The notes under the pieces: model-generated
Database searches by the model: none
What the model was told of the DNA's origin: nothing
The model's input: the letters and a program-made list of their open reading frames with translations, nothing else
In this document: positions 6,390 through 7,685 of the stretch, piece by piece
How positions within the stretch are numbered: the stretch's first letter is position 1
How the letters are laid out: every line of letters begins with the position of its first letter
Source: Deltaproteobacteria bacterium
GTDB lineage: Bacteria > Desulfobacterota > Syntrophia > Syntrophales > UBA2210
Direction of reading: 5' to 3'
Assembly: GCA_011056825.1 (NCBI GenBank)
Contig: DSBH01000069.1
Span: 1 to 7,685 of the forward strand
Length of the DNA stretch: 7,685 nucleotides
Program-made: the position numbers and the translations under genes

Positions 6390-6408
6390 ATGGTCGGCTC
6401 GGTATATC
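6379..6408 (+). promoter_or_regulatory. Weak candidate promoter for the plus-strand pilin operon
   Basis: GTGACT (6379-6384) and TATATC (6403-6408) are 18 bases apart, each with 4 of 6 consensus matches. The -10 lies inside a TATAT-CC-ATATA palindrome (6403-6414). The ATG at 6445 follows 36 bases later. An alternative -10 is TATAAA at 6411-6416, without a good -35. Confidence 0.25.
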
Positions 6409-6444
6409 CATATAAAAGGGAATGGAGAATGTCGGAGAACATCC

Positions 6445-7083
6445 ATGAATAAAACATTCGATGAATTCAACGACCTCGTTGAACTGATGACAAGGGCTCG
6501 ACGCGTGCCCGTGCCCGATCGCTTCGTTGGAACGCTCATGAAAAGGATCGACGCGGAAGCGAAACCCGGACCGGCGAATATGGCCGTCCGGTTCGCCGGT
6601 TATTTCGGGAAGGTGGAAAACAGTGATTCTTCCGATATCAGGGAATGCGCCGCCTGCTTTTTTCTGGCGGGGTTTTTTTACCTCGTGATGGGAATAATAC
6701 TGACAGCCGGATTCAGGGCGATTCATTTCAGCGCTTCTCCGGCGGAGTGGATAACCCTGCAACCATACCTGACCATCGGCGCGGCCCTGCTGCTTTTCGC
6801 GCTCGGCGCCGCCCTGATGGCGCGGGAGAAAGCCGCGCTGAAAGCGGCCTTTCGTGGAACGATATTATATATTTTCCTGGTGGCCGTTAATGGAATTTTC
6901 ATGGCGCCTTACCTGAATATTCCCCATGCCGGCTTATTTATTGCCGGATTCATGGGGGCGGGCGTGTTCATGGGGATCACGCTCGCCCGCGCCGTCAGGA
7001 AGGCGGAGTCTGGAGTGAAAAATGCGAACAACGGAAATAATGAGAGATCGACGAAGGATCGGGGACGGATTTTCGCTCATTGA
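6445..7083 (+). CDS. Four-helix membrane protein heading the plus-strand pilin operon, paralog of the 5381-6013 product
   Basis: A 212-residue protein with a soluble N-terminal segment of about 68 residues and four hydrophobic helices (about 70-90, 106-126, 137-157, 162-182), then a polar, charged tail. No named family is recognised. It aligns without gaps over the first 90 residues with the divergently encoded protein: LV.L at 11-14, P..F at 24-27, M.RI at 32-35, REC at 66-68, FFYLV at 77-81 and AG at 88-89. The start at 6445 has GGAG at 6434-6437, 7 bases upstream. A longer frame from 6379 would begin inside the hairpin. The 3' end overlaps the FimT-like gene by 62 bases. Same inferred role as its paralog: a membrane regulator or partner of the downstream pseudopilins, possibly anti-sigma-like. 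Confidence 0.8.
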   Translation: MNKTFDEFNDLVELMTRARRVPVPDRFVGTLMKRIDAEAKPGPANMAVRFAGYFGKVENSDSSDIRECAACFFLAGFFYLVMGIILTAGFRAIHFSASPAEWITLQPYLTIGAALLLFALGAALMAREKAALKAAFRGTILYIFLVAVNGIFMAPYLNIPHAGLFIAGFMGAGVFMGITLARAVRKAESGVKNANNGNNERSTKDRGRIFAH

Positions 7084-7501
7084 GACGGTGACCGTACTGG
7101 CGGTTCTCGCTATTGTCTCGGCCTTCCTGGTATCGCAGGGACTATCAACAGACGCCGTGAACGCCCAGGCGGATGCCAACACCCTCAAGAGCCATCTTCG
7201 GTACGCCCAGTCACTGGCGATGAATGATCTTCCGACCGCACGGTGGGGTGTCGAGATAGATGGATCGTCCTACAGCCTGGTATGCGACGGGGATACCTGT
7301 CCCGACGACATACCGGTGTTCCCTAACGAATCCTCGAGCACCATCAGTTTCAGCCCGAACGTGGCGGCCTCGCCGACCGGGACGATCCTGTTCGACAACT
7401 GGGGCAGCCCCGGCGCGGACGACCTACCGGTCACCATCGACACAAACGGAGAAACCGTTGAAACCATGACAATAACGGCAGAAACGGGGTTCATACCATG
7501 A
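7022..7501 (+). CDS. FimT/GspH-like minor pseudopilin (second copy)
   Basis: A 159-residue pseudopilin with a basic leader (RDRRRIGDG), a prepilin-peptidase site at DG16/F17 with glutamate at +5 (E21), and the helix FSLIETVTVLAVLAIVSAFLV. The head has HLRYAQSLAM at 58-67 and FDNWGSPG at 124-131, ending in TGFIP, matching the FimT/GspH pattern and the paralog at 4914-5384. Two close cysteines (C88, C93) could form a disulfide and are absent from the paralog, which has a single cysteine. The ATG at 7022 has GGAG at 7012-7015 with a 6-base spacer. The ATG at 7040 is a weaker alternative that would shorten the overlap with the preceding gene. Its stop overlaps the next start as ATGA. Confidence 0.88.
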   Translation: MRTTEIMRDRRRIGDGFSLIETVTVLAVLAIVSAFLVSQGLSTDAVNAQADANTLKSHLRYAQSLAMNDLPTARWGVEIDGSSYSLVCDGDTCPDDIPVFPNESSSTISFSPNVAASPTGTILFDNWGSPGADDLPVTIDTNGETVETMTITAETGFIP

Positions 7502-7685
7502 AAACAGGCGCCGATCGGAAAAACGGCTTCACGCTGATCGAATTTATCGTATCGCTGGTACTGGTGGCCATCATGGCCTCGATGCTCTATGCCTACTTCG
7601 GGTCCGCCTTCACCCAGAGCAGCGTTCCCATCATCAGGCTGCAGCAGGCGTCTGACCTGCACCGGGTGACGGAAAACATCGTGGC
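7498..7685 (+). CDS. PilV/GspI-like minor pseudopilin (second copy), partial at window end
   Basis: The 62 full codons visible encode a leader MKTGADRKNG, a prepilin-peptidase site G10/F11 with glutamate at +5 (E15), and a helix FTLIEFIVSLVLVAIMASML. After the helix, SSVPIIRLQQASDLHRVTENIV resembles the same region of the PilV-like protein at 4424-4879, so it is probably the paralog. It starts in a 4-base ATGA overlap with the FimT-like gene. The gene is cut by the right edge, so its length and head are unknown. Confidence 0.82.
   Translation, partial: MKTGADRKNGFTLIEFIVSLVLVAIMASMLYAYFGSAFTQSSVPIIRLQQASDLHRVTENIV

Larger units (their letters stand above)
6014..6444. other. Divergent intergenic region between the two pilin cassettes
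   Basis: These 431 bases separate two divergently transcribed operons and hold no convincing gene. The left part (6180-6245) is AT-rich and contains a candidate minus-strand promoter. The centre (6273-6348) is a run of inverted repeats. The right part (6370-6420) has a hairpin with a T6 run and a TATAT/ATATA palindrome ahead of the plus-strand gene. The longer reading frame of the minus gene (start 6106) would extend into this region, but paralog alignment argues against it. Confidence 0.7.

Noticed and set aside
1..7685. CRISPR array, tRNA/rRNA gene, insertion sequence or phage att site
   Set aside because: No regularly spaced direct repeats, no tRNA-like cloverleaf or rRNA segment, and no transposase or integrase coding sequence were seen.

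Overview
The window looks like chromosomal DNA from a Gram-negative bacterium of moderately high G+C. It holds type IV pilus / type II secretion pseudopilin genes with class III (prepilin) signal peptides, GGAG-type ribosome binding sites and tightly overlapping genes. The CFI-box (C-F-V-A-T-A-A-W-G) domain and the oversized PilX-like head resemble what I know from Desulfobacterota (former Deltaproteobacteria). That taxonomic guess is weak.

Layout. Positions 1-323 are intergenic, with small inverted repeats. A 184-residue ECF sigma factor lies on the minus strand (324-878). A short hairpin with T-tracts on both strands (978-1014) separates it from a minus-strand operon running from about 6013 down to 1079. 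In transcription order that operon encodes a four-helix membrane protein (5381-6013), a FimT/GspH-like pseudopilin (4914-5384), a PilV/GspI-like pseudopilin (4424-4879) and one very large ORF (1079-4417). The large ORF joins a PilW/GspJ-like pseudopilin, an internal CFI-box domain and a PilX/GspK-like protein with a head of about 750 residues. Positions 6014-6444 are a divergent intergenic region with stem-loops and candidate promoters. On the plus strand a second, paralogous set follows in the same order: four-helix membrane protein (6445-7083), FimT/GspH-like pseudopilin (7022-7501) and PilV/GspI-like pseudopilin (from 7498, cut by the window end).

How they work together. The H/I/J/K (FimT/PilV/PilW/PilX) set is the known recipe for the priming and tip complex of a type IV pilus or type II secretion pseudopilus. 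I infer that the window encodes two related tip-complex cassettes arranged back to back. Each is led by a four-helix membrane protein whose N-terminal part looks like the cytosolic region of a membrane anti-sigma factor. The ECF sigma gene next door has no obvious anti-sigma partner of its own, so a regulatory link is possible but unproven.

The most unusual features are the in-frame PilW/CFI-box/PilX fusion and the mirror-image duplication of the membrane protein + FimT + PilV cassette. At the fusion joint, loss of one base from a G6 tract would restore two separate genes overlapping by ATGA.
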